Positions 15,742 to 26,990 are shown, counted from the first letter of the stretch. The stretch is 64,000 nt of DNA from an uncultured Collinsella sp. (GCA_900556875.1 USQQ01000002.1:100223-164222); one strand, 5' to 3'. A program made the numbers and translations. The notes: generated by a model from the sequence alone, not told the origin.

Positions 15742-17553
15742 TTAGCACATCCCTTCGTTAGGCATCGTCCAGGCGTGGTGGTCAGTGTGCAGCAACTCCT
15801 CGGCCAGCGGCGAGAGCGGCGCGCCCAAGAACTCGCGATAGCATGCCTGAACATCGGGATTCTCGTGCGAGAAGCGAATGTCCGCTGCCGCATCGAGGCC
15901 CCAAAGAACCTGGCCACGCTCTGCCGCCAGCTCGCAGCCGTCATGGATGGGCTGGCCACCGCCACCGACGCAGCCGCCCGGACACGCCATGACCTCGACG
16001 AAGTCATAGCTCGCACGGCCGTCGCGAATCGCATCGAGCAGGCGGGCGGCGTTGCCCAGCCCGTGCGCCACGGCGACGCGCACCTTGGTGCCATCGATAT
16101 CGGCCATGGCTTCCTTCCAACCGTCGAGCCCACGCATCTCGGTAAAGAAGTCGGCATCGGGATTCTTGCCCGTCACCAGGTAATATGCCGAGCGCACGGC
16201 GGCCTCCATCACGCCGCCCGTGGCGCCAAAGATCACACCCGCGCCCGTGCCAAAGCCCAGCGGCGTATCGAGCGGCTCCTCGACCAGCGTGCCGACGCTC
16301 ACGTGGCTTGCGCGGATCATGCGTACCATCTCGCGCACCGTCAGCGCAACGTCCACGTCGGGCGCGCCGTCCTCGCCCACCATGCTCGGCAGCGCACACT
16401 CGGCCTTTTTGGCCGTGCACGGCATCACGGACACCACAAACAGGCGCTCGGGCTCCACGCCCAGAACCTTGGCGTAATAAGTCTTGGCGACAGCGCCAAA
16501 CATCTGCTGCGGCGACTTGGACGTGGACAGGCTGTCAACAAACTCCGGATAGCGCGCCTTCACAAAGCGCACCCAGCCCGGGCAGCAGCTCGTGAACATG
16601 GGCCAGCCGCGGCTGTCGCCCTCACCCTTGGCGGCCTTACCCAGGCGCTCGAGCAGCTCGGAGCCCTCCTCCATAATGGTGAGGTCGGCCGAGAAATCGG
16701 TGTCGAACACGTACTCAAAGCCCACGCGGCGCAATGCGCAGGCCAGGCGCTCAACGGTGGCCTGCTCGCGCGGAATGCCGAGCTCCTCGCCCCAAGCGGT
16801 GCGCACGGCTGGCGCGATCTGCACCAGCACGATCTTATCGGGATCGGCGAGGGCATCGAACACGGTCTCGGTATCGTCGCGCTCGCGCAGCGCGCCCGTG
16901 GGGCAATGCGTGATGCACTGGCCGCATGCGACGCAGTCGGTCTTGCCGATCGGCGCGCGCCCGCGGGTGCCCACGGCGGTGTGCGTGGCGCGGTTGGTCA
17001 GGTCCCAAATCCCCAAGCCCTGGACGCTCTCGCACACCTTGATGCAGCGCATGCATTTAATGCACTTGTCGTTGTCGCGGATGATGGGAAAGTCGAAGTC
17101 CCATCCCTCACCCGCCAGATGCTTCTGGTAGGGCAGATAGAAAATGCCCAGGTCGTTGGCGATGGCCTGCAGGTTGCAGTTGCCGCTGCGCACGCAGCTC
17201 GTGCACTGCGAATCGTGCTGGGACAGCAGCAGCTGCACGTTGGTGCGACGGGCCTCGCGGGCCTTGGGACTGTTGGTGTGGACCACCATGCCGTCGAGTA
17301 CGTAGTTGTTGCAGGCGGCAACCAGCTGGTCGCAGCCCTCAACCTCGACCACGCACACGCGGCAACCGCCGATCTCGTTTAGATCGCGCAGGTAGCACAG
17401 GGTGGGAATCTGGATGCCGACGGACTTGGCTGCGTCCAGGATCGTGGTGTGCTCGGGAACCACGACCTCGCAATTATCGATAGTGAGCTTGACCATATTG
17501 TGCGCTCCGTTTTCGGTGTTGTCGCTGACGGTGGTTTTGTTGGGCTCTACCAT
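15742..17553 (-). CDS. hydA: [FeFe] hydrogenase, group A with N-terminal ferredoxin modules
   Basis: 603 residues from the ATG at 17553, with GGAGGA 7 bases upstream. It makes or consumes H2 in the cytoplasm. Domains in order: 2Fe-2S ferredoxin (C53, C64, C67, C81), a His-Cys 4Fe-4S site (H113 to C126), two 4Fe-4S clusters (C164-C174 and C207-C217), then the H-cluster domain. All three H-cluster signatures are intact: TSCCPGW at 321-327, MPCTAKKAE at 377-385 and EVMACPGGCVGGGGQP near 520-535. It overlaps the upstream flavoprotein gene by 7 bases, so the two are probably partners. Maturases HydEFG are not in the window. Confidence 0.95.
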   Translation of the reverse strand: MVEPNKTTVSDNTENGAHNMVKLTIDNCEVVVPEHTTILDAAKSVGIQIPTLCYLRDLNEIGGCRVCVVEVEGCDQLVAACNNYVLDGMVVHTNSPKAREARRTNVQLLLSQHDSQCTSCVRSGNCNLQAIANDLGIFYLPYQKHLAGEGWDFDFPIIRDNDKCIKCMRCIKVCESVQGLGIWDLTNRATHTAVGTRGRAPIGKTDCVACGQCITHCPTGALRERDDTETVFDALADPDKIVLVQIAPAVRTAWGEELGIPREQATVERLACALRRVGFEYVFDTDFSADLTIMEEGSELLERLGKAAKGEGDSRGWPMFTSCCPGWVRFVKARYPEFVDSLSTSKSPQQMFGAVAKTYYAKVLGVEPERLFVVSVMPCTAKKAECALPSMVGEDGAPDVDVALTVREMVRMIRASHVSVGTLVEEPLDTPLGFGTGAGVIFGATGGVMEAAVRSAYYLVTGKNPDADFFTEMRGLDGWKEAMADIDGTKVRVAVAHGLGNAARLLDAIRDGRASYDFVEVMACPGGCVGGGGQPIHDGCELAAERGQVLWGLDAAADIRFSHENPDVQACYREFLGAPLSPLAEELLHTDHHAWTMPNEGMC

Positions 17554-19379
17554 TCCAGGTTCCTCCCTCCGCGGAACGCGCCAAAGCCAAAGTGGTCGCA
17601 GCGCAGGCAGCGGCTCGCCTCCTGGCGCGCCTCCTGCTCGGTGAGACCCTGCTCGACCAGATTCCAATCGTGAATGCGCTCGCCGGCCTCGCGCTCGCCC
17701 AGCTCGCAGCGGCCGCACTCGTGCTTGCCCTTAAACTGGACGGTCGGCAGCTCCACGTCGAGCTTGATCTTGTGGTCGAAGCCCAGATAGCGGTCGATGT
17801 TTGCCGAAGCCACGCGGCCGGCATTGATGGCGCGGATGACGGTAGCGGGGCCGGTCTGGCAGTCGCCGCCGCTAAAGAGGCCATCGAAGTTGGGCACGGC
17901 GCCATCCGAATCGGTGACGACGCAGCCCCACTTGCAGGCAATGCCCATCTCCTCAAACGGCTTGGAATCGATGCCCTGGCCGATGGCGACGAACACGCGC
18001 TCGCAGGGGATGACGCGCTCGGGCGTGGCGGCGGCACGCGGGGCCGGACGCCCACGACGGGGCTCGCCGATAATCTGCGGCTGCACGCGCAGGCCACTCA
18101 CGCGACCTTCCTCGCCCGTCTCGATGGCGAGCGGGGCGGTCAACTCCAGCACCTCGCAGCCCTCGGCCTGGGCACCGGCGATCTCGGCGTCCTGGGCCGT
18201 CATATCGCAGATGCGACGGCGGTAGACGATGCTCACCTTTTCGGCACCGCAGCGCACGGCGGAGCGCGCCACGTCCATGGCCACGTTGCCGCCGCCGATG
18301 ACGCACACGCGCTGGCCGCTCAGGTCGGGCAGCTCGTCGTCGCCGATGGCGCGCAGCATCTTGACGGCCGACTCCACGCCGAGCGCTTCCTCGCCCGGAA
18401 GGCCGAGCTTCTTATCGCTGTGGGCGCCAATGGCCAGGTAGACGGCATCGAACTCGTCGCGCAGGCGGGCAAGTTCCTCGCCGTTGACGGAGTGATCGAG
18501 CTCAACGTCGATGCCGGCGCTCAAGATCCAGTCGATCTCGGCCTGCAGGCGCTCGCGCGGCAGACGGTAGCTGGGAATGCCGTAGCGCAGCATGCCGCCC
18601 ATGTGGTGACGCTGCTCAAAGATGGTCACCTTGTGGCCCATCACGGCCAGGTAGTAGGCACAGGAAAGGCCGGCCGGGCCGCCGCCGATCACGGCGACGC
18701 GCTTACCGGTGTTGTCCACCACATGCGGCTTGTGGTCGTTAAGGTCGCTGTGCTCAACGGCAAAACGCTTGAGGGCGAGGATATTCATGGGATCGTCGAC
18801 CATGCCACGGCGGCAGTGCATCTCGCAGGGATGCTCGCACACCAGGCCGCAGACGAGCGGTAGCGGATTGTTCTTGCGGATGACTTTGACGGCATCGGCA
18901 TAGCGTCCGGCTTCGACGAGCGAAATGTAACCGGGAATGTCAACGTGCGCCGGGCAGCCCGAAACACACGGAACGCGCGCCTCGCGGTCAAAACCGCAGG
19001 AATGCTCGCGAATGTGGTGCTCGAAGTCGTCGCGAAAGCCGCGAATGGCAGTGAGCGCCATGGCGCCAGCTTCGTAGCCGATGGCGCAATCGCTCGAAAG
19101 ATAGATGGTGCGGGCGGTGCGCTCAATCAAGTTGAGCGTGGACTCATCGGCGCGCCCTTCGAGCACATCGGCGAGCAGGTCGCTCAGCGCGCTCAGGCCC
19201 ACGCGGCAGGGCGTGCACTTGCCGCAGCTCTGGGTGGAGCACAGATTGACGAGCGCTGCCGTAAACTCAACGGGGCACGGGGCGAGCGAACTCACCGCCA
19301 GACGACGTCCGAGCGCATCGTGCAGGTCGTCCATGACGGCCTGAGCGTGGCTGCGTTCCATTACGTGCAGTCGAGCCAT
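17547..19379 (-). CDS. NAD(P)H oxidoreductase fusing an NuoF-type Fe-S domain to a GltD-like flavoprotein
   Basis: 610 residues from the ATG at 19379. Residues about 45-125 match the C-terminal 4Fe-4S domain of NuoF/HoxF (CSTQSCGKCTPCRVG). Then comes a Fer4-type helical domain (CVSGCPAHVDIPGYI, CGLVCEHPCEMHCRR), then two Rossmann motifs as in glutamate synthase small subunit (VAVIGGGPAGLSCAYYL and VCVIGGGNVAMDVARSAV). The C-terminus has more cysteines (CGRCELG, CLRCDHFG). The FMN/NADH-binding part of NuoF is missing. It probably passes electrons between NAD(P)H and the hydrogenase encoded next; bifurcation with ferredoxin is possible but unproven. Confidence 0.82.
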   Translation of the reverse strand: MARLHVMERSHAQAVMDDLHDALGRRLAVSSLAPCPVEFTAALVNLCSTQSCGKCTPCRVGLSALSDLLADVLEGRADESTLNLIERTARTIYLSSDCAIGYEAGAMALTAIRGFRDDFEHHIREHSCGFDREARVPCVSGCPAHVDIPGYISLVEAGRYADAVKVIRKNNPLPLVCGLVCEHPCEMHCRRGMVDDPMNILALKRFAVEHSDLNDHKPHVVDNTGKRVAVIGGGPAGLSCAYYLAVMGHKVTIFEQRHHMGGMLRYGIPSYRLPRERLQAEIDWILSAGIDVELDHSVNGEELARLRDEFDAVYLAIGAHSDKKLGLPGEEALGVESAVKMLRAIGDDELPDLSGQRVCVIGGGNVAMDVARSAVRCGAEKVSIVYRRRICDMTAQDAEIAGAQAEGCEVLELTAPLAIETGEEGRVSGLRVQPQIIGEPRRGRPAPRAAATPERVIPCERVFVAIGQGIDSKPFEEMGIACKWGCVVTDSDGAVPNFDGLFSGGDCQTGPATVIRAINAGRVASANIDRYLGFDHKIKLDVELPTVQFKGKHECGRCELGEREAGERIHDWNLVEQGLTEQEARQEASRCLRCDHFGFGAFRGGRNLEW

Positions 19380-19443
19380 AAGATCCCCTCTCACATGGCA
19401 GCCCGGAGGCGAGGCCGGGCGAAGTTGCTACACGCACAACACT

Positions 19444-19464
19444 GACCTAAAAAGTTGTTAGGTC
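19444..19464 (-). promoter_or_regulatory. small hairpin in the hydrogenase leader
   Basis: GACCTAA and TTAGGTC (7 bp, perfect) around a 7-nt loop, about 65 bases before the first gene of the operon. It could be an operator or an mRNA 5' hairpin. Confidence 0.4.
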
Positions 19465-19539
19465 TCCACGCAGTTCGGCAGGCGGTATGAAATGTCACCC
19501 TCGGCGGTGAAATAGAACATTACCGCAGATAAATGCCAT

Positions 19540-19563
19540 ATTTGGTAAAACGCGTTACCAAAT
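19540..19563. promoter_or_regulatory. 24-bp palindrome upstream of the hydrogenase operon
   Basis: ATTTGGTAA and TTACCAAAT (9 bp, perfect) around AACGCG. It resembles LacI/GalR-family operators. It lies between the terminator of the glucosidase operon and the hydrogenase genes, about 160 bp from the latter. Confidence 0.5.
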
Positions 19564-19566
19564 GAC

Positions 19567-19602
19567 AATGCCCCGCCCACGCAATCACGTGGACGGGGCA
19601 TT
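19567..19602 (-). terminator. terminator of the alpha-glucoside PTS operon
   Basis: A 15-bp stem (AATGCCCCGCCCACG with its complement, one mismatch that becomes G-U on one strand) and a 6-nt loop, 34 bases after the glucosidase stop. Confidence 0.75.
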
Positions 19603-19635
19603 GCTCCAGGTATGCGGCCAGCGACCCTGTTGCTT

Positions 19636-21018
19636 TTACTTAAGCTCGGGCCAGTAACCCTTGTTGGCCTCGATCATGTCGTCGAGAACCTCCTTGGCGA
19701 CCTTCATCGAAGGCACGGTCTTGTTCAGCGTAAAGGCCTTGAGCGCCTTCTCGTAAGAACCCTCGATCGTAGCCTCGACCACGAGCTTCTCGGAGTTCAG
19801 CTGCTGCATCATGAGGCCCTGCTGGAACAGAGGAATGTTGTCGCGGCTGATGACCTCGGGGCCATTCTTGCCAATGTAGGCAGGCAGCTCGACCATAGCG
19901 TCGTAGGGCATGTTGGGGATAGCGCCCTTGTTCTCGCAAATGACCAGGAAGCGCTGCTTGGTGTCGTTCTTCAGAGCGATAGCCAAATCGGCAATCCAGT
20001 CGCCGTGGCTGCCCGCATAGAACGTGCTCTCGTCGATCTCGCCCGTCTTCTCGTAGTGGTCGATGCCGTCGAAGAGGTTCTTCTCACGCGTCTCCTCAAC
20101 CTCGTTAGCACGGGTGCGCTCGGGGTTGGAATGCTCGACGAACTCCTTCTGCTGCAGGTAGTAGTTCAGATACGTGTTGGGCAGGTACTCCGGGAAGCAC
20201 TCCATGATCTCGTACTCGCCCTTCCAGACGTAGTACCAGCTGCCCTTGGTGTGGCGGTTCTGCTCGGGGTGCTCGTCAGTGGCCTCCTCGGGCTTCTTTG
20301 CCATGAGCGAGCCCATGCCCTTGAGGTAGGAGTCGGGCAGCAGAATCTCATGCTCCTTGATGTACTCGCGCAGCTGCGGGAGCACCTCCTCGCCCTTGTG
20401 GCGGATCGAGGTGAACCAACCAAAGTGGTTGAGGCCAAAGTAATCGTACTCGACATCCTTCTTGTCGATATCGAGTGCGGCGCAAACCACGTCGATGATC
20501 GCGATCGGCATGTCGCAGATGTTGATGATGCGAGCGTTGGGACGCAGCACGCGGCAGCCCTCGGACACGATGGCAGCAGGGTTGGAGTAGTTGAGAATCC
20601 AGTAGTCCTTCTTAGCGTACTTCTCAACGTCATCGATCAGCTCGACCATGGGGAAGATGGTGCGCATGCCGTAGGCAAGGCCGCCGCAACCGCAGGTCTC
20701 CTGGCCCACGCAGCCGTGACGCAGCGGAATCTTCTCGTCCTGCTCGCGCATGGCGTAGCCGCCCACGCGCATCTGGGCAAACACGAAGCTGGCATCCGTA
20801 AAGGCAGTCTCCTTGTCGGTGGTCACCGTGAGCTTGATGTCCAGGCCGAGGTCCTCGTGCAGAATCCAGTCCACGAGCACGCCGATCTTGCGCTGGCGCT
20901 CCTCGTTGATGTCGTACAGACGAATCTCGTCAACGTCGAGCTCGTCCTTGCGCAGAGCGATGGACTTGACGATGCCGGGGGTAAAGGTGGATCCGCCACC
21001 ACACAGAGTAATGATCAT
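19636..21018 (-). CDS. glvA: 6-phospho-alpha-glucosidase, GH4 family
   Basis: 460 residues. GH4 enzymes need NAD and a divalent metal and hydrolyse phosphorylated disaccharides such as maltose-6'-phosphate. The N-terminal GGGSTFTPG is the NAD loop, NYSNPAAIV is conserved, and CDMPIAI holds the metal cysteine in the form seen in B. subtilis GlvA. HSNPERTRANEV and KTVPSMKVAKEVLDD also follow GlvA closely. GGAG lies before the ATG, within the last codons of the PTS gene 3 bases upstream. It would split the sugar phosphate delivered by the adjacent EIICB. Confidence 0.9.
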   Translation of the reverse strand: MIITLCGGGSTFTPGIVKSIALRKDELDVDEIRLYDINEERQRKIGVLVDWILHEDLGLDIKLTVTTDKETAFTDASFVFAQMRVGGYAMREQDEKIPLRHGCVGQETCGCGGLAYGMRTIFPMVELIDDVEKYAKKDYWILNYSNPAAIVSEGCRVLRPNARIINICDMPIAIIDVVCAALDIDKKDVEYDYFGLNHFGWFTSIRHKGEEVLPQLREYIKEHEILLPDSYLKGMGSLMAKKPEEATDEHPEQNRHTKGSWYYVWKGEYEIMECFPEYLPNTYLNYYLQQKEFVEHSNPERTRANEVEETREKNLFDGIDHYEKTGEIDESTFYAGSHGDWIADLAIALKNDTKQRFLVICENKGAIPNMPYDAMVELPAYIGKNGPEVISRDNIPLFQQGLMMQQLNSEKLVVEATIEGSYEKALKAFTLNKTVPSMKVAKEVLDDMIEANKGYWPELK

Positions 21019-21021
21019 TGT

Positions 21022-22638
21022 TTACTGCTCCTTCTCAATTGCGTTTTCGACCTTGTCGCGCATCTCGGCAACCTTCATGCCAAAGATGATCTGGATATTG
21101 TTGCCGTTGCGGTTGATGCCGCTGTTGGGCACGTGGTTGATGAGGCTCTCATCGATGAGGTCCGGGTTCTTAACGTTCACGCGGAGACGCGTAAAGCAGT
21201 TCTCGAGCTCCTCGATGTTGTCCTTGCCGCCAAGACCTGCGACCAGGTCGGCAATACCTGCATCGACGCCCTCTGCGGGAGCTGCGGCAACAGCGCCCTG
21301 CTTCACCACGACAGACGCGGCGGCCTCGCCCTCGGCAACGGACTCGGCGAGCTCGGACTCCTCCTCGCGACCAGGCGTGTGGAGGTTGAGCTTCTTAATA
21401 AGGAAGGTGAAGAGGAAGAAGTACAGCGCGGCGTTGACGACTCCGAGCACGAGCATCATCGGCCAGTTGGTCTTATCGACACCAAGAACCAGGTTGGAAA
21501 CCACGATGTTGATGATGCCGCCTGCAGTCGAAGCGGGCACGGAGAGGACCTTGAGCAGAACCAGGAAGATGCCGGAAAGAATCGAGTGAACGACAAAGAG
21601 CACGGGAGCGGCAAAGACAAAGAGGAAGTCCATGGGCTCGGTCACGCAGGAGAGCACGGCGGTGATGATCAGCGGGATGATAACGGCCTTGGTCTTATCC
21701 TTGTTCCCCTTGTAAGCGGTGAAGATAAAGGCGAGACCGATACCGATGTAGGGCCACAGGTTGTTGAAGGTGTAGCTGTTGAAGTAGGTGCTATCGGAGA
21801 AGGGCTGGCCCGTCATCGCCATCTCGGCAACACGGATGGGATAGGCGCCGGCGATAACCTGATCACCCAGCGTAAGGGTGCCGCCCACGTCGGAGAACTG
21901 GAACGGGGTGTAGATGAGGTGGTGCAGGCCGGTGGGAACGAGCAGTTTGTTGAGCATGCCGTAGATAAACAGACCGATGTTGCCCGACTCCTTAATGATG
22001 CCGGCAACGGAGGAGATGGCACCCTGAACCGGAGGCCAAACGATGCAGAAGCCAGCGCCCATGATCCAGGAAATGATGATCATGATCAGGAACGGAAAGC
22101 GAACGCCCGAGAACATCGAAAGGGCAATGGGGAACTGCTTATTCGAGTACTTGTTGAACACGGCACCGGTGATGCAACCAAGAATGATGCCGCCAAACAC
22201 GCCGGTATCGAGGACCTGAATGCCCATAACGGTGGCCTGGCCGGTTCCGGTAAGGCCGAGCATGCCGCTCGCTTCGGCAAGAGAACCGGTGGCGTTGAGC
22301 ACGATGTTATTAGCCTGCAGGAACAGGAAGAACGACATCAGGGCGATCAGCGAAGCATGGCCCTTGTTCTTCTTTGCCATGGCGCCGGCGATGCCCACGC
22401 AGAACAAAATCGAGAGGTTGTTGATGATAAACATCAGCGACTGATAGACAACGGCGCCCACAAGCTGGAACGGGCCGGAGCCCAGCACGGGGACCACGGC
22501 GCAGATGGTCTTGTTGGTCAGAATGATGCCCACGATGAGCAGGATGCCGGCAACCGAGAGATACATCATCGGCTGAACGATTGACTTCGCGAACACCTCC
22601 AACGGCGCTTTGAAATTGAACTTCTTTTTTGCGGTCAT
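21022..22638 (-). CDS. glvC: PTS alpha-glucoside transporter subunit IICB
   Basis: 538 residues from the ATG at 22638, with GGGAG 7 bases upstream. An EIIC domain of about ten helices (residues 15-430) with the glucose-family segment SCVTEPMDFLFVFAAP, a charged Ala/Glu-rich linker, then an EIIB domain whose phosphorylated cysteine is in ELENCFTRLRV. It carries and phosphorylates an alpha-glucoside, probably maltose, across the membrane, receiving phosphate from the EIIA encoded two genes upstream. No EIIA domain is attached. Confidence 0.9.
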   Translation of the reverse strand: MTAKKKFNFKAPLEVFAKSIVQPMMYLSVAGILLIVGIILTNKTICAVVPVLGSGPFQLVGAVVYQSLMFIINNLSILFCVGIAGAMAKKNKGHASLIALMSFFLFLQANNIVLNATGSLAEASGMLGLTGTGQATVMGIQVLDTGVFGGIILGCITGAVFNKYSNKQFPIALSMFSGVRFPFLIMIIISWIMGAGFCIVWPPVQGAISSVAGIIKESGNIGLFIYGMLNKLLVPTGLHHLIYTPFQFSDVGGTLTLGDQVIAGAYPIRVAEMAMTGQPFSDSTYFNSYTFNNLWPYIGIGLAFIFTAYKGNKDKTKAVIIPLIITAVLSCVTEPMDFLFVFAAPVLFVVHSILSGIFLVLLKVLSVPASTAGGIINIVVSNLVLGVDKTNWPMMLVLGVVNAALYFFLFTFLIKKLNLHTPGREEESELAESVAEGEAAASVVVKQGAVAAAPAEGVDAGIADLVAGLGGKDNIEELENCFTRLRVNVKNPDLIDESLINHVPNSGINRNGNNIQIIFGMKVAEMRDKVENAIEKEQ

Positions 22639-22737
22639 AGCGGTACTCCCCTTCCTTTTCCGCAAATTAAGATAGGTGTGCCCTGGACAAGACCGTGAGC
22701 CTTGCCTTATATCAATCGATGTGTGGGCACGTTATGC

Positions 22738-23592
22738 CTAGAGACCAGGTTCTCCAAGCAGGTTAACAATGTGATATGCGAGATAACTCTTCTCGGCATC
22801 GGTAACGACAACGTTATAGGTAGACGCTAAGTGGTCGGCAATTGACTCCGCGCACGAGAACGCCCTCGGATACGCCGTTTCATCGATACGGAACAGCGCG
22901 TCGCCATTGACCTGCCCCGCCGCGGGATCGAGCGCTCGCTGCGCAAAAAACTGCAGATGGCGAACGAAACGCTCGTACGGCAACGAGGTGACGTCAAGGG
23001 TCGTGGCATAGCGCTCGGAAACAATCGCAAGCACGTCGCGAACAAGCTGGACCGAAACAATCAGACGGTCAGAGCGCTGCGGCATGGTGGCGTTGACGAT
23101 ATGCAGCGTAATAAAACCCTGCTCTTCTTCGCTCATCTGGATGCCCATATACTCCTTGATAATCTGCAGCGCACGGCCCGCAAGCGCATACTCCTTGCGA
23201 TAGAACTGCTGGATCTCGAGCAGCAACGGATTCTCGCAGGGGACGCCCTTACGCTCGCGCTCCAAAGCAAGACTGATATGGTCTGCGAGAGCAATGAGAA
23301 TCTTGTCGTTGATATCAACATTGAGCTCTCGACGGAGCATCTGAACGATGTCCTCGGAAATCACGAGGTTGACGGTGGGGATGGACTCCAAAAGATGTGC
23401 CAAGCGGTCAATCGTGCGCGAATCCTGAGAAGTGCCCTCCTGCAGCGCATAGGTCTTTTCGACCGATGCCTCATCGATAGCGTCGCCGGCATGGCGGCCA
23501 AAGCAGAGGCCTCGGCCGATGACGATGAGCTCGGAGCCATCGTCCGAAGTGACCATTGCGACGTTATTGTTGAAAACTCGCTTGATAACCAC
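22738..23592 (-). CDS. BglG/LicT family transcriptional antiterminator
   Basis: 284 residues if started at the GTG at 23592 (MVIKRVFNNNVAM), which best fits the family; a GTG four codons earlier is possible. Residues 1-60 are the RNA-binding CAT domain (RVFNNNVAMV, GRGLCFG). Two PTS regulation domains follow, with candidate phosphorylated histidines in LADHISLAL and ITLHIVNA (PRD1) and in VRHLQFFAQRA and YLAYHIVNL (PRD2). Unphosphorylated at one site when sugar is present, it binds a ribonucleic antiterminator and prevents termination. A matching RNA candidate lies at 24204-24235 ahead of the operon. Confidence 0.9.
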   Translation of the reverse strand: MVIKRVFNNNVAMVTSDDGSELIVIGRGLCFGRHAGDAIDEASVEKTYALQEGTSQDSRTIDRLAHLLESIPTVNLVISEDIVQMLRRELNVDINDKILIALADHISLALERERKGVPCENPLLLEIQQFYRKEYALAGRALQIIKEYMGIQMSEEEQGFITLHIVNATMPQRSDRLIVSVQLVRDVLAIVSERYATTLDVTSLPYERFVRHLQFFAQRALDPAAGQVNGDALFRIDETAYPRAFSCAESIADHLASTYNVVVTDAEKSYLAYHIVNLLGEPGL

Positions 23593-23610
23593 GGTACCCA
23601 CCACAAGAAT

Positions 23611-24123
23611 TTACTCGGAAAGCCAGACGACAGGCTCTTTAACAGCAACAGGGCCGGAAGCGTGCTCACGAAGAGTCGAGTTCTCCGAACGCTCGCACAC
23701 GATAACGAAGACCGTGGGATCGAAGCCGGCGGCGCGGACCGCGTCGAAATCGACCTCGACGAGGGGCTGGCCCGCGTCGACATGGTCACCCTGGGCAACA
23801 AGCGCATGGAAGCCCTTGCCCTCAAGTTTAACAGTGTCGATTCCGATATGCAGCATCACCTGAGCAGAGCTGTCGTCGGACATGATGCCCAGCGCGTGCT
23901 CAGTCGGAAACAACGCCGCGACGGTGCCGGAAACAGGAGCGCACACCGTTCCCTCTTGGGGAACCACGGCAACGCCATCGCCCACGGCGCGGCTGCTAAA
24001 AGCGGGGTCATTGGTATTTTCTAGATGAACAAGCTCGCCGGAAACGGGAGCGAGGATTTCGAACTCGGAAGCTGCAGTCTTCTGCTCATCCGAACCGCCC
24101 ATCAGGCGAGAAAAGAAACCCAT
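23611..24123 (-). CDS. PTS glucose-type EIIA component
   Basis: 170 residues from the ATG at 24123 (MGFFSRLMGG), with AAGGGA about 9 bases upstream. The Crr-like fold is shown by ILAPVSGELVHLEN, DGVAVVPQEG, and VMLHIGIDTVKLEGKGF holding the phosphorylated histidine. It passes phosphate from HPr to the EIIB domain of the transporter. First gene of the operon, followed by the antiterminator 18 bases later. EIIA and EIICB encoded separately in one operon is common in this class. Confidence 0.9.
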   Translation of the reverse strand: MGFFSRLMGGSDEQKTAASEFEILAPVSGELVHLENTNDPAFSSRAVGDGVAVVPQEGTVCAPVSGTVAALFPTEHALGIMSDDSSAQVMLHIGIDTVKLEGKGFHALVAQGDHVDAGQPLVEVDFDAVRAAGFDPTVFVIVCERSENSTLREHASGPVAVKEPVVWLSE

Positions 24124-24148
24124 GGTGGCATGTCCCTTCATAAATATA

Positions 24149-24211
24149 GCCCAACCAAAATCAAGCGAATGCATCCATAGAGACACACCCGTTCAAAGAC
24201 TTTGGTTAGGC
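24149..24211 (-). promoter_or_regulatory. alternative stem overlapping the antiterminator
   Basis: On the minus strand GCCTAACCAAA (24211-24201) can pair with TTTGGTTGGGC (24159-24149), 11 bp with one G-U, around a 41-nt loop. Its 5' half is the 3' strand of the antiterminator candidate, so the two folds exclude each other. The following bases are UAUAUUUAU rather than a clean U-tract. Confidence 0.45.
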
Positions 24212-24235
24212 CCACGTCCGAGGGACTCGGTAACC
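24204..24235 (-). promoter_or_regulatory. candidate ribonucleic antiterminator (RAT) for the LicT-type protein
   Basis: Minus-strand RNA folds as GGTTA/TAACC closing stem, CCGAG/CTCGG upper stem with a 3-nt loop, and a one-sided internal loop. Size (32 nt) and shape resemble BglG/LicT targets, though the primary sequence is not the canonical one. Confidence 0.5.
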
Positions 24236-24260
24236 TTCCGCATTTCTTTTTACGCGAACT

Positions 24261-24288
24261 ATTGTAGACAAGCCCAAAGCCGGAACAA
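24261..24288 (-). promoter_or_regulatory. promoter of the alpha-glucoside PTS operon
   Basis: Minus strand TTGTTC (24288-24283), 16-bp spacer, TACAAT (24266-24261). The RNA would start near 24254, about 20 bases before the antiterminator candidate. Confidence 0.6.
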
Positions 24289-24300
24289 TCATTATGACCG

Positions 24301-24408
24301 GTGAACGGTATTTATTCTCCGATAAACGGTATCTATCTATGCGGCACTTGGGGACGTTCCTTTTCTGCCGGCACCCAGGGACACTCCTTGCTCTGGCCCC
24401 TTTGCACC
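24301..24408. other. intergenic stretch with GGGGAC-type remnants
   Basis: Contains AACGGTATTTATTCTCCGAT followed by AACGGTATCTAT (a short tandem repeat), then ACTTGGGGACGTTCC and CCCTTTGCACCAAAA. These echo the GGGGACAGGT/TTGCACCA motifs at 30276, 34990 and 61742. No gene seen. Confidence 0.4.
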
Positions 24409-24443
24409 AAAAAGGGCCCCGAGCGTAGTTGCTCGGGGCCCTT
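24409..24443 (-). terminator. terminator of the DEAD-box helicase gene
   Basis: A 13-bp perfect stem (AAGGGCCCCGAGC with its complement), 6-nt loop, and five T on the minus strand. Confidence 0.88.
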
Positions 24444-24475
24444 AGCTTGCCTCACGCTAGCGTGCGATGCGTATG

Positions 24476-26719
<2,244 letters not shown>

Positions 26720-26990
26720 ATGTTGTTGTTCCTTATCTGCACGCGTTATGGGCACGGCATGCGGCCGCGCGGGGCGTGCTTGGTAGTGCGCTAATACATA
26801 CAAAACAGGTGCGCACAGAGAGGACGTTGCTCAGCACGCTGGCGATCGCTTTGGCAGCCCTATCACGCGCCGTCCAGACGCAGCAGCTCTAAGCGATGGA
26901 GCAGATTCGCCGCGGGTTAGTATACCCGTGCTTCGCATGCCCCCACGTAAACCACAGATGACGGAGCGGACGAGACGGGCCTGGGCCGAT
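26720..26990. other. intergenic region before array A
   Basis: Leader and promoter space of the helicase gene. No gene is seen, and no clear promoter was picked out. Confidence 0.35.

Noticed and set aside
19612..22584. Open frame of about 990 codons opposite glvA and the PTS gene
   Set aside because: It runs antisense across two well-supported genes and their junction; low-complexity composition.
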